This document shows positions 12,230 to 25,500 of a stretch of DNA of 64,000 nt, piece after piece. Origin of the DNA: Nectonema munidae (lineage: Eukaryota; Nematomorpha; Nectonematoida; Nectonematidae); assembly GCA_030549495.1 (NCBI GenBank), contig JAUIRK010001052.1:2976001-3040000 (forward strand), in the 5' to 3' direction. The translations under genes and the position numbers were made by a program. Every line of letters starts with the position of its first letter. Positions within the stretch are counted from its first letter, which is position 1. The notes under the pieces are model-generated. The model ran no database searches and had not been told where the DNA came from. It saw nothing but the letters and a program-made list of their open reading frames with translations.

Positions 12230-13570
12230 AGAATGATGAAATTCAGGGAGTAGGCGCATTTATTCTGATCCTATAGGCCTTTGAGAGGATTTGATCTCAT
12301 TGGATGCGCGTGCCATTGATACTTGATCAATTCCTCTGGATTAGGAACATCCTGTTTTTGATGCAAAAATCCGCCTGGATGGCGCCCAGTGATTAATATT
12401 TGCCGCCTAACTGAGGTGTTTACTGCTTTGTCTTGAGGCCTATCTGGTAGGTAATTTTTCTTCGCTGTGAATTCGGGCAAAGTGCTCATCCCAGAATTTG
12501 CAAAATTTTCTAAGGATTTTTAGGGTGTTTTCATCCTGCGTGAAGAAGGTTGTTCTCCTGAGGCGAGCTTCTATGCCTGCTACTTTCTTTCTTGAATGAG
12601 CGTAGGCAGAGTTGTCTTCAGATTTCACTTATGGAATTTCTTCTCTTAGAAAATGAAACTGTTTGCTTTCTTGCAACAAGGAGAGGATTATAAAACTTGA
12701 GACCGATTTTCCCCAGCATTTTTGACGAATGCTATTTCGACTTGTGAGTCATACCATATGTGGTAATTGGGGATAAGGATATGCGCTAGGCAGATCGCCA
12801 AAAGCTCTAAGTGCGCGATTCGTCAGTTGACCTTATTGATTGGGATGGTAACCTCTCCACTCCAGCCTAGCTTGCAAACCCAATTCCTATAAGAGAGGCG
12901 TCTACCCAAATTTTGCTTTGGGGCTTGTGGGGATAATCATGTTCCACTTTGAGAACACACTTCTCCAGCCTTCCTTCATAAGGAATTTGGTAACGCTGTG
13001 GTCCAGTGTTTCTTCCAGAACCTGTAGCCCAAGTAAAAAATATTTTCACCTGTGTTCCCAAATAGTAGAAGATAATCCCTAAAATCCTTTGTTTCTATTT
13101 AATGGAGGGACACAATTTGGACAGAGCTGCAACAGTGCTACGAATGCTTTAATGATTAGAGGTCTGCTAGGTTCAGGGATGGCCATGGTATACCTACCTA
13201 GATCCAATAATATCACTCCTAGAAATTGAATGACCTCGACAGTGTGCCTTGGTGATGGACTTGTCTCTGTTAATCACCACTGAGCACTCCTTTTCTAAAG
13301 AGATTATAAATTTGAGGCCCCATAAATTCGTATTTTCATCTTTCCCTGTCAACGAGTCATCTAGAATATTATTCTGACTTCTAGATATCTTGCCAGAAAG
13401 GCTCCTTTTAGTGATGAACACTCTTTGTAACACCCTGAAGAAAAGTTCGCTCCAATAGGTATTCTTGTGAAGGCAAAACTTTCGTGGGGCTTGCCCCCGA
13501 TGGTGAAGACCTCTTACCTCTGGGAGTGTATTCTTATACCATAAAATGCATCATTGAGGTCCACTCGGAT
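12230..13570 (-). mobile_element. Retroelement pol fossil (DIRS-like or related), heavily broken
   Basis: A block of moderate G+C whose minus-strand translation resembles retroelement pol: a reverse-transcriptase-like part around 13200-13480, then an RNase H-like part with VDASLIGIGFAS near 12870-12950, then a recombinase-like basic stretch nearer 12300-12620. The order fits DIRS-type elements, but the family is uncertain. It is broken in many places and looks old. No terminal repeats were recognised. Confidence 0.4.
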
Positions 13571-14649
13571 GGCCTATTGGAAAGCTTTGTCAATATACTT
13601 GAAACAGGGCAACCAATTTCAGTGAGTGGCTGAAAGAGTTCCTTTATAAACGTAATGTTTGCTACCAGTCTCGTGGCCCCGTTTATCTTTGGAACTAAGA
13701 AACATAGCTGATGACCCTAGGTTTATTAATTGCCTCTCGGGATCACCCGATAATTAATGAACCTTCTTTGTTCCCTTGAGGAAAACAGAAAGTTTGAGTA
13801 GTTCCTTTTTATTTGATTGGCGCAGTGATAGATATTACAAGCAAACACATATCAAAGTACCGTGCATCAATAAAAAGCCAATTGCATTGGAAAGACGTTT
13901 ATCGATGCACGGATAGTGCAACATTACCACAGAAAGTGTGTGAAGTTGGGCGGTTAAGGGCTTAAATTTAAAATTGCGAGTTTCTAGATTTTAAGAGCGC
14001 AGCGATTGTGGGCATTTGTATCTTATTTTTTGCGGGTGCAATTTTTACAATCCCCACAGGTCTCTACTATAAAGACTTTTTCTCAAATACAAATATTTGA
14101 CTATGGCAGAAAGAATGTTCACTATATTATTTTATAAAGCATTAAATTAATTGAGAATTTTTATAATTCGATCGGATCTGTTTCATTATAATTTAAATCC
14201 ATAGCTAATAATTCGAAATTATCATAATAATGCGCTTCAAACATTTAAAAACAGCGAATAAATAATTCTATCCAGGAATATAATTAAAACTAATTTTTAT
14301 AAGCGGGAAATGGTTACGAAAATCAGGATACCCCTTCTTTCATCACCATTATTCTGAAACAAAAACAGACCCTGATTAGGGCCCTAGCCAAAATATAGCC
14401 ATTATTTATATTTTTACTTGTTTATAAATCTAGACTTAGTTTAGAATAAGAAGTCCATTTTGAAAATTTGAAATAGAAACTTATATAAAATAAACAACTA
14501 GGTTTACTATACGTTCAGTAGCGAAAAATATTTTGAAACACTAGATAAACTATTATTATAAATATTTTCAGAGTAGTTATTAATCTATTTTAAATTATTG
14601 ACAACAGGCCCGTACACAGCCTAAAAAAATGAGAGGGGGGGGGGGGGGG
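13571..14649. other. Non-coding AT-rich spacer with a G-run
   Basis: No coding content. At about 14607 a hAT-like end CAGGCCCGTACACAGCC is followed by a long G-run (14634-14649) directly against the LINE tail. This suggests that LINE copy 2 inserted next to, or within, an older hAT element whose other end I could not place confidently. Confidence 0.35.
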
Positions 14650-16115
14650 TAGGTAGGTAGGTAGGTATGGAGATTTCTAAGCACTTTCCAGCTGGAGCTG
14701 ATATGCTTGCAAGTCTGCTGGAATTTGGTCTTCAAAGTATAAGTTTAGTTTTGTGGGTCTTTCTGAAATAGAAAAAGAAAATTTGGAAGATTTTTATGGG
14801 TGTAGACATTAGATTGTTTTGTGGAATGCATGGATTAGTGGTGATAGTGGCTTATTGTTATTAGATATTTGAGGGAGGAATGAGTGTTTGGGTTGCAGAG
14901 AGTATAGGTTCGATTGTGGTTATGAGAAGGGAGAGATGTTTGATGAGTAGTGGATGTTGTAGAAGATCATGTAAAGAGGATGGAATATCTTTAAAAAAGA
15001 AGCGACTTTTATCAAGGAGTTGGTGTCGGTGAGAATCAAAAATTGGACAATAAAGGAGAATATGTGTAGGTGTTTCAATGTACGAACAGCTGAAACGACA
15101 GAAAGGGTTTGAGTGAAGTTTGAATTTGAAGAAGTATGCATTACAAGGGCAATTGGATGAGAGCCAGCGAATGATGTTCCGAGGGAGTGAGTGAAAGTGT
15201 TTCTTTAAAATGAGTTGTGATAATGGCATAGATGTCAGAGGTGATGTGATGGTTGAGTCGATAGATTGTTGCCACTGCAGTAGTGTAGAGTTGGTTATAG
15301 TATTTGTAAAAGTGGAGATGGGTAGAGAAAATAGGGGTAGGATCTGAGAATCGGAGATATTTGATTTTGCGATATAGTCAACGAGGTAATTTTCAAAACA
15401 GCTGGAATGAGCTGGGCACCAGACGATTTTTACTACAAAGTGATTGGATAGGTGAATAAGTTTGCGTGCTAAACTATAAGTTGAGTGTGAGATTTTATTT
15501 TCGAGTTTTAGGTTTTTTATTAAATTTTGCGAGTCTGTGAAAAAAGTTATGTATTTGAAGGAGGTAGAAAAGGAAGTTAGGTTATTAAGGAGTATGTTGC
15601 AGGATAGTAGTACTGGTGAATTTCAGTTTCGTGTGCAGTGATTTCTGGATCTAGGTTTGTGTGTTGGATAAGAAAAGGGTTTTTTGTGTTTTGTAGGAAG
15701 AAAGCGCATGCAGCTGAAGAGCGGTGTTGTGATTTAGAACCGTCAGTGAAAATTGAAAGTGAACAGGTATTGTTTGTTGTGCGTTGGTGAGCTATAGAGT
15801 TTAGGGCAAGATATCTGTGGTGACAGATGTTTGTGATGTAAGGAGGAGACGAAGAAGGGTGGATGAGCTCGATTGGGTGGTTTAATGGTAGTACTTGATA
15901 AGATGTTTTGTTAGGAGCAAACTGAATTAATAAGGAATTGTAATACTGCAGGGATTGGGATGTTTGAGTTGTGTATAGGCTGGTGAAAGGATGTGGTGGG
16001 GGTGTAGAGCAGAAAGTTATAAGGTAATTTTTAAGAAGCGTTTTCTTTAGATTGAGGTGTAGCGGTAGCGTGTTAGTGAATAATTCAAGTTTTGTAGTTG
16101 GTGTAGTGTGATAGG
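14650..16115 (-). mobile_element. LINE copy 2, 5'-truncated
   Basis: Minus-strand copy of the LINE at 1-3465. Its 3' end (here the left end) has the same TACC tail, seen as TAGGTAGGTAGG, and the same sequence before it. The similarity runs to about 16115, matching position about 2010 of copy 1, so only the last RT part, RNase H and the Cys-rich tail remain. An open stretch at 14861-15229 contains the Cys/His tail CRFSCSYIETPTHILLYC, typical of the C-terminus of such elements. The 5' truncation is what target-primed reverse transcription commonly leaves. Confidence 0.85.
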
Positions 16116-17104
16116 GGGGGGGTGTGGTTCGTTCTCATAAAAAAATTTATAAAACTATCATACATATCTACATAACTATTCCTATATAAAGAAATTAAAC
16201 TTTTTTGGTAGATTGAACCCTATACTTTTATCATTCTTTATAAATCTTATTCTAATTAAAAAAAAATAGGTTTGACTAAATGAAAAATAAATTTGTTAAT
16301 GAGTTTCAAAATAATTTTTGAATCGGTGAAATTAGAATTATTTAAAAATTTAATTTGAACTCATTTCATGAGGGAAAGAAAATCTAATGTATAGAGGTTA
16401 AAAAATCATTTTATTTCTTAACCTATTGTTTCCTGGCAAACCGACTTTAAGAATTGTAACATATTTTAATTCTTAATAAATATGCTTTTGGCTGAAAAAA
16501 TTTCAAAAATAAAAATAGTGGTAATTAGATATTTATTTTTTAAAAGTTCTCATAATATATACCTAGATAAGAAAATATTGTCACATATGAAAATAACTTT
16601 CTAAGTTTTAATGGTCAATTCCTACACAAATTTTGTGAATTTGAATTTTATTGATAAATTAATGTCTAGATAAACCCCTTTTGACCATATGTTAACAGAA
16701 AACATAGTGCGACAAATAAGTTCGTTTATATAGATAGATTAATAACTTTCACCTCTTTAATATTGAAAGAATAGCTTCATCACATGGAGGACTTATATTT
16801 ATTGTGCTCATTTAGGTTATAGCAAATTCTGCCTTAATTCTTTTGAATATCAAACATTAATACTCGAGATGCCTAACCTCAATAGACTTGTAGATAATAT
16901 TTATAGATTGCCATCTGTTAGAAAGAAAACTTTAAACGGGTCTGACTTTTTACCCAAACTCCAGAAAATTTATGCGTAAATTACTCAGATTCTTATTAAA
17001 TATATTTGAAAAATAAAAATTTAAATCAATTTATGTGTTTATCTGTTTTTAAAATTTTTTTTTTACATTTTAAAAATTTTCAATTTGTTTTTAAGTTTTT
17101 TATT
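16116..17104. other. Non-coding AT-rich spacer
   Basis: About 1 kb of A+T-rich DNA after a short G-run. No ORF, RNA gene or element end is recognised. Confidence 0.5.
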
Positions 17105-17310
17105 GAGCCTCAATGGTTGTGTACCCCTCTGCTAAGTTAAATATCAGAGGTTCGATCCCCATGTTTGCGCATTTCTGTCTACCATCATTGTGAAATTGAC
17201 CTAATTATGCTACATTGGTGTATCTACTTGAGTTTATCTAAATTACCCTCTTCCCTCTATTCTTTTCTTCTTCTCTATATCTTTCTTTCTTCATCTTGTA
17301 TTTGATATTA
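17105..17310 (+). mobile_element. tRNA-derived SINE-like copy
   Basis: Begins GAGCCTCAATGGTTGTGTAC (box A type) and has a strong box B, GAGGTTCGATCCCC, 45 bases further on. A unique body and a TC-rich end follow. The 5' part matches the tRNA-like sequence on the minus strand at 3893-3966. The right boundary is a guess. Confidence 0.5.
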
Positions 17311-17500
17311 TTTGTTCATTCCATATTCAGAAGTACAAACATATCAATAAAGATAACATTAAAAACAATAAAACGGCAAATTAAAACAGTTCTCTATACG
17401 AAACTCATTTTAAAAAAAGAAGTAATAAACTTAATATGATATTTTTTAAACAATTAGTTTTTTTCTTAGTTTTTATAATTTTCCTTTTCTAGAAGTCAAA

Positions 17501-17503
17501 ATG
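17501..17503 (+). other. Candidate start codon at the end of CCT7 exon 1
   Basis: The first recognised CCT7 exon (19446) lacks only one to three N-terminal residues relative to known CCT-eta proteins and has an in-frame stop just before its acceptor. An upstream exon must therefore supply the ATG. At 17501 the sequence CAAAATG is directly followed by a usable donor, GTATCT, which would join ATG in phase 0 to exon 2. This is the best placed candidate I found but remains unproven. Confidence 0.25.
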
Positions 17504-17510
17504 GTATCTC

Positions 17511-18656
17511 TTTTTAATTAGTTAATAGTTTCTAGTAGAAAAGGTTCATACTGTCTTAGTCTATTACTATTTGCAAATATTTTCATTTATTTGAAATTAT
17601 TTGTTTAAAATGCTTTTTGAATAAAATTTAAATATATATAACGGAAAATGGAATAAAGAAATCCTTGTTGCAAAGTAGTCCATTTATTTTTCTACGTCTT
17701 TAAATATTTCCATGTTATTAATTCAATAAAAGATTTCATTCCTTTAGTCTGTAACGGGCCTTGTTTTTACATAGATCTCTTCTATATTTCCGTTCTAATA
17801 CGCCAAATGCATCGTATTTTATTATGTATGATAAAAATATTTTTAGAGTTCAACTAATCAAACTAAGATTATTTTATCCTTGTATTATTGATATTGCCTC
17901 TTTTTCACTTTTCTTGCAAGAGTTGATCAACGGCATTATAAGAGGTAGACAATGTGTGCATATTCTGAAACAACAATTTCTCGCTCCTGAAATTTGCTTG
18001 AAATAAACTACCCTTTTATTTTGTATGTCTTACTAAAATCCCTGCTTATGGTTCTAATTTGTATATTTTATATCGTTGTATAATCTGTTTTATAACTTGT
18101 TATTTTTCAATCAATTTTGTAAACTAATCAAAAAAACAATACTAATTTTTTCATTTGTGAAAATGAATTGAAGGCTTTTCTTGGCGTTGTAGTGATAAGT
18201 GGATGAATACCATTCACTTCCAAACAAGTGTTTGTATTGGGAACACGCAAGGGATACATTACCGATTTTGTTCAACTCAATGTCAAAAATTCCCTGAAAT
18301 AAAACGTTACGATCATTAGAATGATAATTTTAAAGTTAAAAAAATCTGTATGTTTAAGCTTGAATTCTTAAACAAAATTATAAAAAAGAATTTGAATTTT
18401 CTCCTATTATTTGTCTGTCGACTAAATGATGATCAGATATTATGGTCATCATCTATGTGAAATGTACATGCGTGGAAAGCCTATAAAATTTGGCTATAAA
18501 TTTTGATCCGTTTCTTTTTTTACCTTTCTATGTTAAATAAAAGAATTGGATCTTTGAGAGAAAGTGACATTTCTGATTTGATGAAAATAATTGATAAACA
18601 AAACTCTTCAAATTATTCTATTAATCTCTGGGTATGGCGTTTTGAAAAAATTTAAT
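17511..18656. other. Non-coding AT-rich region (possible CCT7 intron 1)
   Basis: No gene is recognised. An 81-codon frame at 17761-18006 has no family features. If the start at 17501 is right, this stretch is intronic. Confidence 0.4.
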
Positions 18657-18950
18657 AAAAATAGGTTGAAAGCAACTTGCATAATCCGTGAAGTGAGGAC
18701 AAACAAATGTCCCTTGATACCAGACAAAGATATAAAAAATGAGTAGGGGTTTTTTTTTACAATTATACAGGTGTCCCTCCATTTAATGGAGCCATCTGAA
18801 AAGGCAAAAAGATATTCACGAAGTAATAAAAAGAAACTTCAAATTCCAGATGCGATATCTAGTTATAATGCGAATATGGACGCCGTTGTTTTGTTTGACA
18901 AGATGGTATCTCTTTATAGAATACACAATGCACATCTGATATAAAAAATA
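18657..18950 (+). pseudogene. piggyBac-like transposase relic, C-terminal part of DDE domain
   Basis: Two translated pieces match the conserved order of piggyBac transposases. The first reads ATCIIREVRTNKCPLIPDKD (family: G-T-x-R-x-N-R ... CPL) and the second YSRSNKKKLQIPDAISSYNA, then VVLFDKMVSLYRI. The family has VxxYNxxMGGVDLFDQxxxxYRI here; Met-Gly-Gly-Val-Asp has decayed to Met-Asp-Ala-Val-Val, so the last catalytic Asp is lost. A stop interrupts between and after the pieces. It lies just upstream of the first recognised CCT7 exon. Confidence 0.7.
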
Positions 18951-19445
18951 GTATTGGCCAATTTTCATTCAGATGAAAGACATAGGTTTAGTGAACTCAT
19001 TGAGGCTCATCAAATTTCTCATAAAAATGAAAAATATCTTTTCTCGATTTTAGAAGAACATTATCTTATCCTTCTAATATTGCAAATAAAAAACATAGAG
19101 ATGGGGCTTCAAAAAACAAAATTATGAAGAGTAAGTTTCTAGATGAAATCCAATTTGCATCTGAAAATTATTATATTGCTTCAAGAAATACCCAACACCT
19201 GTGCAGCTACTTTGGGAAAAAATTCTTGTCTTTAAAGACCTAATTATACAAATAAGAGTGTATTCATTCATACTTTTCTAAAATATAAGCTAAGACAAAA
19301 GTATATTTGAAATTTTTTTCATTATCACTACTTAATTCATGTCTTTGATTGATTTATATCACCTGTTCTCATATAAATGTTATATGAGATTGACCAATTT
19401 ATCTCACTCCTTGCAAAACTCTTAAAAACTTATTTTTATTTTTAG

Positions 19446-19529
19446 AAATTACCACTTATTCTACTTAAAAAAAACTCAGAAGCTTCCTCTGGAAAGAGTT
19501 TAGTTGTTAGCAATATCAATGCATGTCAA
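19446..19529 (+). CDS. CCT7: CCT7 exon 2
   Basis: Encodes 28 residues including [15 protein letters not shown] and [10 protein letters not shown], matching the N-terminal strand of CCT-eta (PVILLKEGTDSSQG...LVSNISACQ). The acceptor is a T-rich tract ending TTTAG; the donor is GTAATA. The exon ends in phase 0. An in-frame TAG just before it excludes a start within this exon. Confidence 0.9.
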
Positions 19530-22500
19530 GTAATATATTTATTACTTTTTTGTAATAGCATTAATAGATTGTAAATAATTTTATAGGCTGTTGCTGATAC
19601 CATCAAGACTACTCTTGGGCCTAGAGGAATGGATAAACTTATCGTCGAGGAAAAGGGTAACAAATGCTATAACATTTAATACCATACGAGCATACAGTGA
19701 AACGTGTCCATTGCGGACAGCTAAGGGAATGTAAACAATGTCCGTAATTGGCAGGTATGTGCCCGTTATTTCCAAACTCAATAATATCTATGAGCTCATT
19801 AATATTTAAAACAAACTGCAGTGTATGATGTGGGAGGGACTACACTCATTTACTGGAAAAACAGAAAAATTTTAATCCAAGTATGTTATCCAAGTTCTTT
19901 GCAGGTTGATTATATAACATATTTTCTTATAGATTGTAATCAAATGTCTCTGTGTTTGTAACTCTTCCTACTATGCAACCTTCAATGATCCCTATGTTTC
20001 GAGCGAAGTGGGAAATGAATGAGGGGGGGGGGGGGCAATGTTTCGTGTGTTTCGAGCTAAGCGAGACACCGATGGTTTCGGGCTGGTGTGTATATATTGT
20101 ACATTGACTCAACAGTTAATTATATTTAGATTTAGAACTATCTCTTGGAGATTTTTCAATACATATCATTTGTATTTAATAGATAAGTTAAAAGGGATAA
20201 AAAAAATGTCACATATTGTTACAAAGCTTGTCTGCTCTTGGATCAAGCAGCGCTTTGGGCTTTCCTATTATTTTGTGTATGTGTGCATCATGTATATAGG
20301 AAAGCGCCTTTATGTATCGACGCTTTTGGATTTCCTATTATTTTGTGTATGTGTGTATCATGTATATAGGGGTGTATCTATGGAGTAATATATTGTATGA
20401 TGAGTATATATTCATCAGTAATATATTCAATCTTATATAGTAATCTTATATTAGGGAATAATGCGATAGTGTATGATGATTGATAATACTTGTGTCATGT
20501 ATGGTGAGTATATATTGGATGGTGATTGAATATACAACGTATATTAGGGAACACATTACGTATATTTCCGTGTATATAGGAATATTCAATATTATTTCGA
20601 GAATAGGCATGTATATAGGGAAATTACATTGATAATAATTAACACAGAACTTATTGCATTTAACCCCCTTTTGACTGATAACTATGCTTTATACGTCATT
20701 TGAGACAATAGTTGAAAAAAAATTTTATAACATCATTTGTAGTTTGAACTAGCAAAATCAATATAAAAATATAATTTTTACAAAATTTTGAACTTATTAA
20801 ATTTTTCTATTAGAAAAAACATCCGTATCTGTTACGTTGAACGTGTAATTGAGGATATAATTTTATTATGTTAACGAAGGGTAGTAGGGATTTTCAGTCT
20901 TCTTGGCTCATTGATAGCCTTTTGTTGATGATAACGGTGAATTGTCAGAGGTCTTCAATCTTCAATTTTCTCTGGCTCATTGATAGCCTTTGTTGATGAC
21001 GGTGAAGATCTAAAGAAGTGACGCCTCTAGTTTCTTTATTTACATATATATAAGTATATGTTCTGTGCATTATGCAGGTATGTGCATGTGTGTGTGTGTC
21101 CTTGTGAGTACATTGAGGCATAAAGATGTTATAAATGTAATTGTGTCTTGGTGATTGCATATTAACAGTACATATTAGAGCAGTGGTTCCCAACCTTTTT
21201 TAGTTTGCAGCACCCTTGGCGAGCCTTTTAAAAATCCCTGGCACCCTTGAGGAAAAACTTATTTAAAATTTCCATAGTTTTTTTATTATAATTTTTTTTC
21301 TACATCTGCAATTTGATGCAACAATACCTTATACAGAGATCATATAAAAAAAATTTATACTGATCTATCACAAAAAATATAATATTACAAATATCTAATG
21401 TTAAGTTTTAAAGTAGTTGCACAATTTATTCAAGTAATTACAGTGTAACACTATGATATAAGACATAACATACAAATAACAAATAGACCAGAGTGAATCA
21501 CGCATGTGTGTACTTAGTGTGAAACTCGCGATTGATGCTTAGAACACAAACTCTTGATATCAGGTCTTTGATTTTATAGCCATGGCAGAAAATGCCTGCT
21601 CACACAGATACGATGTCGTAAAGGGTCAAAGTAGAGAAATAGCTTTTTTTAGCCAAATTTGGATATTCCTCCAATGTTTCATGCCAAAAAGCTGTCACTG
21701 TCATATTACTCTTCATAAATTAAAATTTCAGTGTTAAATCGGCTGACATATCAAGAAATTCGTCACGTTCTATTGCCGTAAAGTCTATTTCTTCAGCCAT
21801 GTCATCCAGTTCGTTCAAACACCAATCATAATTTTTAAGCAGCTCTATAAATATGCCATGTCTCTCCTCTTGAAAAAAAGCTTTTAATTCTTCTTTAAGC
21901 TCAAGCTTTGGTGATGAAGCCTTTGTACTTTCCTATCATCGACGGTGCACCATCTGTGCATATGCCAAAACAATATTCCCATGAAAGATTATTTTGAGTA
22001 AGATACGAATTTACAGATGCAAAGATATCCTATCCAGTGGTTGTAGTTTCTAATTCTTTGCAAAACATAAACTGTTCCACAATATCCTTGTCAATGAATT
22101 TGCAAAATCATTTTTTTTGCAGGACCAATAATTTCTTCACAGGTTGTATGAGGTTTCATCTCTTTGCTATCAGCTCTGCTACTCTAAAAGAAGCTTTAAG
22201 AGTGTTAGCTACTGATACTCTCTTGATCATTTTAGTGGGCGCCTTACTTTGTTTTTCTAACAAACGAGAAAAATATGTCATGCCCTTCTGCGACACATAA
22301 GGATGTCTGGTTAAGATGGCGCTTGAGCTTACTAGGTACCATGGCCTCATTGCTGAGTGTATCTCCACAAACTAAACACACGGCGCGAATTATCTTCATC
22401 ATTCTTTGAAGTAGTAAAACCATATGCTAAATAGGCATCAATATATGTTATTTTCTTTGAAAGAGATGTGTGCTTTTCCTTTTTGTATTTTGATTCAGAT

Positions 22501-25500
22501 GGACCAGAAACATCTTCAATATTTGACTTTAAAGCAGTAACAATACTGTAAGCCACCAGAAGTTTTAAAATAAGAATTATTCTAAAAAAAGAAAAAGTAG
22601 AAGCATAAATTTTTTTGATAATGAAAAATAAAGCTTGGGTAAAAGTTAAAAACAATTATATAAATTTAATAAAAAAAGTATCTAAGTTAAAAGTTAAATT
22701 GTTAAATAGACAATAAAAGCAGAGAGAATGAAAGGAATAAAATTTTTACCCTGAATTTTGGCGGCACCCTTTAGAGGATAGTGCGTACATTAAAAGGTGT
22801 TATAAATATAATTGAATGTCATTTGCATATTAACATTAGATGATAATGTTACAGTATCATATATGAATCGCTGGTCAAATAGAGGTACATTTTTCAAAAA
22901 TATTGAATGTCGAAGTTTCATTTATTAATTTGTGAAAATTTTAATTTTAACAATCTTTTTTTTAAATCATTGTTATTCACCTTTTTTGGTATAAAATATT
23001 TACAAATTTGAACGTGTAAATTGATACTTAAAAAGTCTTATTTTGTATGAAATTCTATGAAGCACTTCACATCAACGCCAACTTTACATTTCTTACACAT
23101 AGTTTGTGTCATATTATGACAAAGCCTGCATCGGAGTCTCTTTTTTCCATTTTTTGTCTAGCTGAATTGGATGACACGCCAAATCTTGAGAAAATAACTT
23201 CAACAAGTGCTCTTTTGACATATTTATCAAGTGACTCAATATAGTCCAATACCATTTTTTCCACTAATCAGTATTGCATACTGAGCGATGCTTTGATCCA
23301 TTCGATCAACCCATTGCATCTGATTTCTGTATACGTTGAAGATATTTGGCTGTGAGACCAAAATCTTCCTTTTTTCTTTACAAGAGTATCTTGCAACTTG
23401 TGATAGAGGCTCATCTGTGCAAGAATTCGATATTGCCAGTATTGACTTATTGTCATATCACTGGCAAATGTTGACTCAACTGTTAAAGTTTGATGAAATC
23501 CTTTTTTCTTTCAAGCTTTTTCCTTTTAAAGAAGGAAAGTTTTTTGTCCGATTTTGTCGAATAGTGCCAGTTATTTTTTTCTCATGTTAAGCATTTCACG
23601 AACAAAATCATAGGAGGAAAAAAAATTATCACAAACAAAGTGATAATCATTTGGGCACAGTTCGTTTAATTTATTTGAAAAGTTAAGAATCACTGACCCT
23701 CCTAAACCAAATCTTTCTTTTGCTTGATTTTGGACATTTTTTCCTTGCTACAAATCAAACTAGACACAATAGCCTGGAGCAATATAATGGGACCATTGTT
23801 TATATCCAAAGCATATTGATTTTCCTTTGAGAAGTTGCTTTGTTGAATGTCCTCCAAAGTACTTTATCATTGTTTCATTGATGCAATGGAATTCAGATGC
23901 ACACTTTAGAAAATTTGAATTCAGTTTTTCAATTAGAGGACGAACTTTGGAAAAGCGATCGTTTTTAGGAAGAGTTATGTTATCGCTTACGTGTAAATAT
24001 TTTTTAACTCTTCAAAATGCTTACAACGCATCGATGAGAAAATCAGAGAATTATGGCAGTCTTCTTTTTTATCCGAATAAAGTCTCGAACGTAGTAGGGA
24101 ATCATAGCTTGAACATATCAAAATTCCCATGAAGCATAGCATTACATCACTTCAGAGAAAAGTTTTTCCGTAGAGCATACCTGTTTGACATCTTAACAAA
24201 CATATCTATGCTTTCGATGTTCAAGAATAAAGCAAAAATTTGAAGAAGTTGGTCAAAAAAAGCGTCCGGGGTTGTATGAAAAGTCTTTTTTCAAAGATTT
24301 GGAAATGTTAACAGCGCCCCTTTCAACACTCTTCACTCTTTTGCGGGGATCTCCTGAGACCTCATCAGACACCACGGAGCAAGTGTTTACAGCAGGTTCA
24401 ATGAACACCTTTGTATTAAATGTCTCTTCATCAATCAAATTAAGTATATTGGATATTTTAAAATTCTGAAATAAAAGTTTATACAATGAATATTAAACCT
24501 TTCTGTTTTTTGAGTATGATTATCAATTAAAATTGTTAATTCCAACTATATTAAAAAACAATATATATATACTAGATAGCTATATTATAAAACTTATACA
24601 ACTTGGTTCCCTCATTCGTCTCTCGCTTTGCTCGAGACATTGTATAAATGGTCGTATGTAAATTAAAAACACTAACTTAAAACTAAAAGTAACTATCTCT
24701 AACTTTAAACGTATAACTCTATAAAAATATCTATATAAATCTTAAAAATACCCGCTCCAATTTAATTTTTAGTTAAGCTTTTATTAGAAATGGTATAAAT
24801 CTTATACGTATTCCCGCTCCCACCAAATTTGTAAAACGGCTTTTTATTGATTAGAATACAAACTATAACGAGATATCTATAATTAAAGATTTTGTTAGAT
24901 ATCCCCGTTTCAAGTAAATTTTAGTTATCTTTGTATATAAATTTTAATGTTTGTAATTTGAATTTATTATTTGAATACCTCTTAATTAGGTTTTTTCTTT
25001 CTTTTTTAGATCATTTTTTGACAATCAATAGTTTAGTGTAATTAATTTTTATGTTTTATTAGATAAATTATTTTTTGCTTATTAGTTAGCATGTTGGTAA
25101 AATTAATTAACTAGTCATTAGTAAAATTGTTTGTCTGTCCATTAGTTAGAATCGTTATTCATTAGTTAATGAATAAGTTTTTATAGATACTTTATTTATT
25201 GTTAAATCGATAATTTATTTTGTAGTTACTTTCTATTTTTAAATATTTATTTGTTAATAAGTTAACATGTTATGTTTGAGTCAAATTTTAAGAATTATAC
25301 ATTTAAGAATTATTGTTATTACAAAGAATTAAAACCAAGGTACTCTTAATTTGTAAAAAATTTGTGTCTTACCATTGCAGACAAAATAAGGAGAAAGTAT
25401 TAACTTAAAAAACTGAATAAAAGGAAGTCAGCAATTTTGTTCCGAAAAACACTGTGATTACTGTGACGACAAGTAAAGTGAAACGAAAATGAGCAAAACT

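Noticed and set aside
14607-17760. A single hAT element from CAGGCCCGTACACAGCC (14607) to ACGGGCCTTG (about 17755)
   Set aside because: The ends match only partly and the flanks share no 8-bp duplication.
18903-18907. ATG followed by GTATCT as CCT7 exon 1
   Set aside because: It lies inside the piggyBac transposase relic (DKMVSLYRI), so the ATG-GT is transposon sequence.
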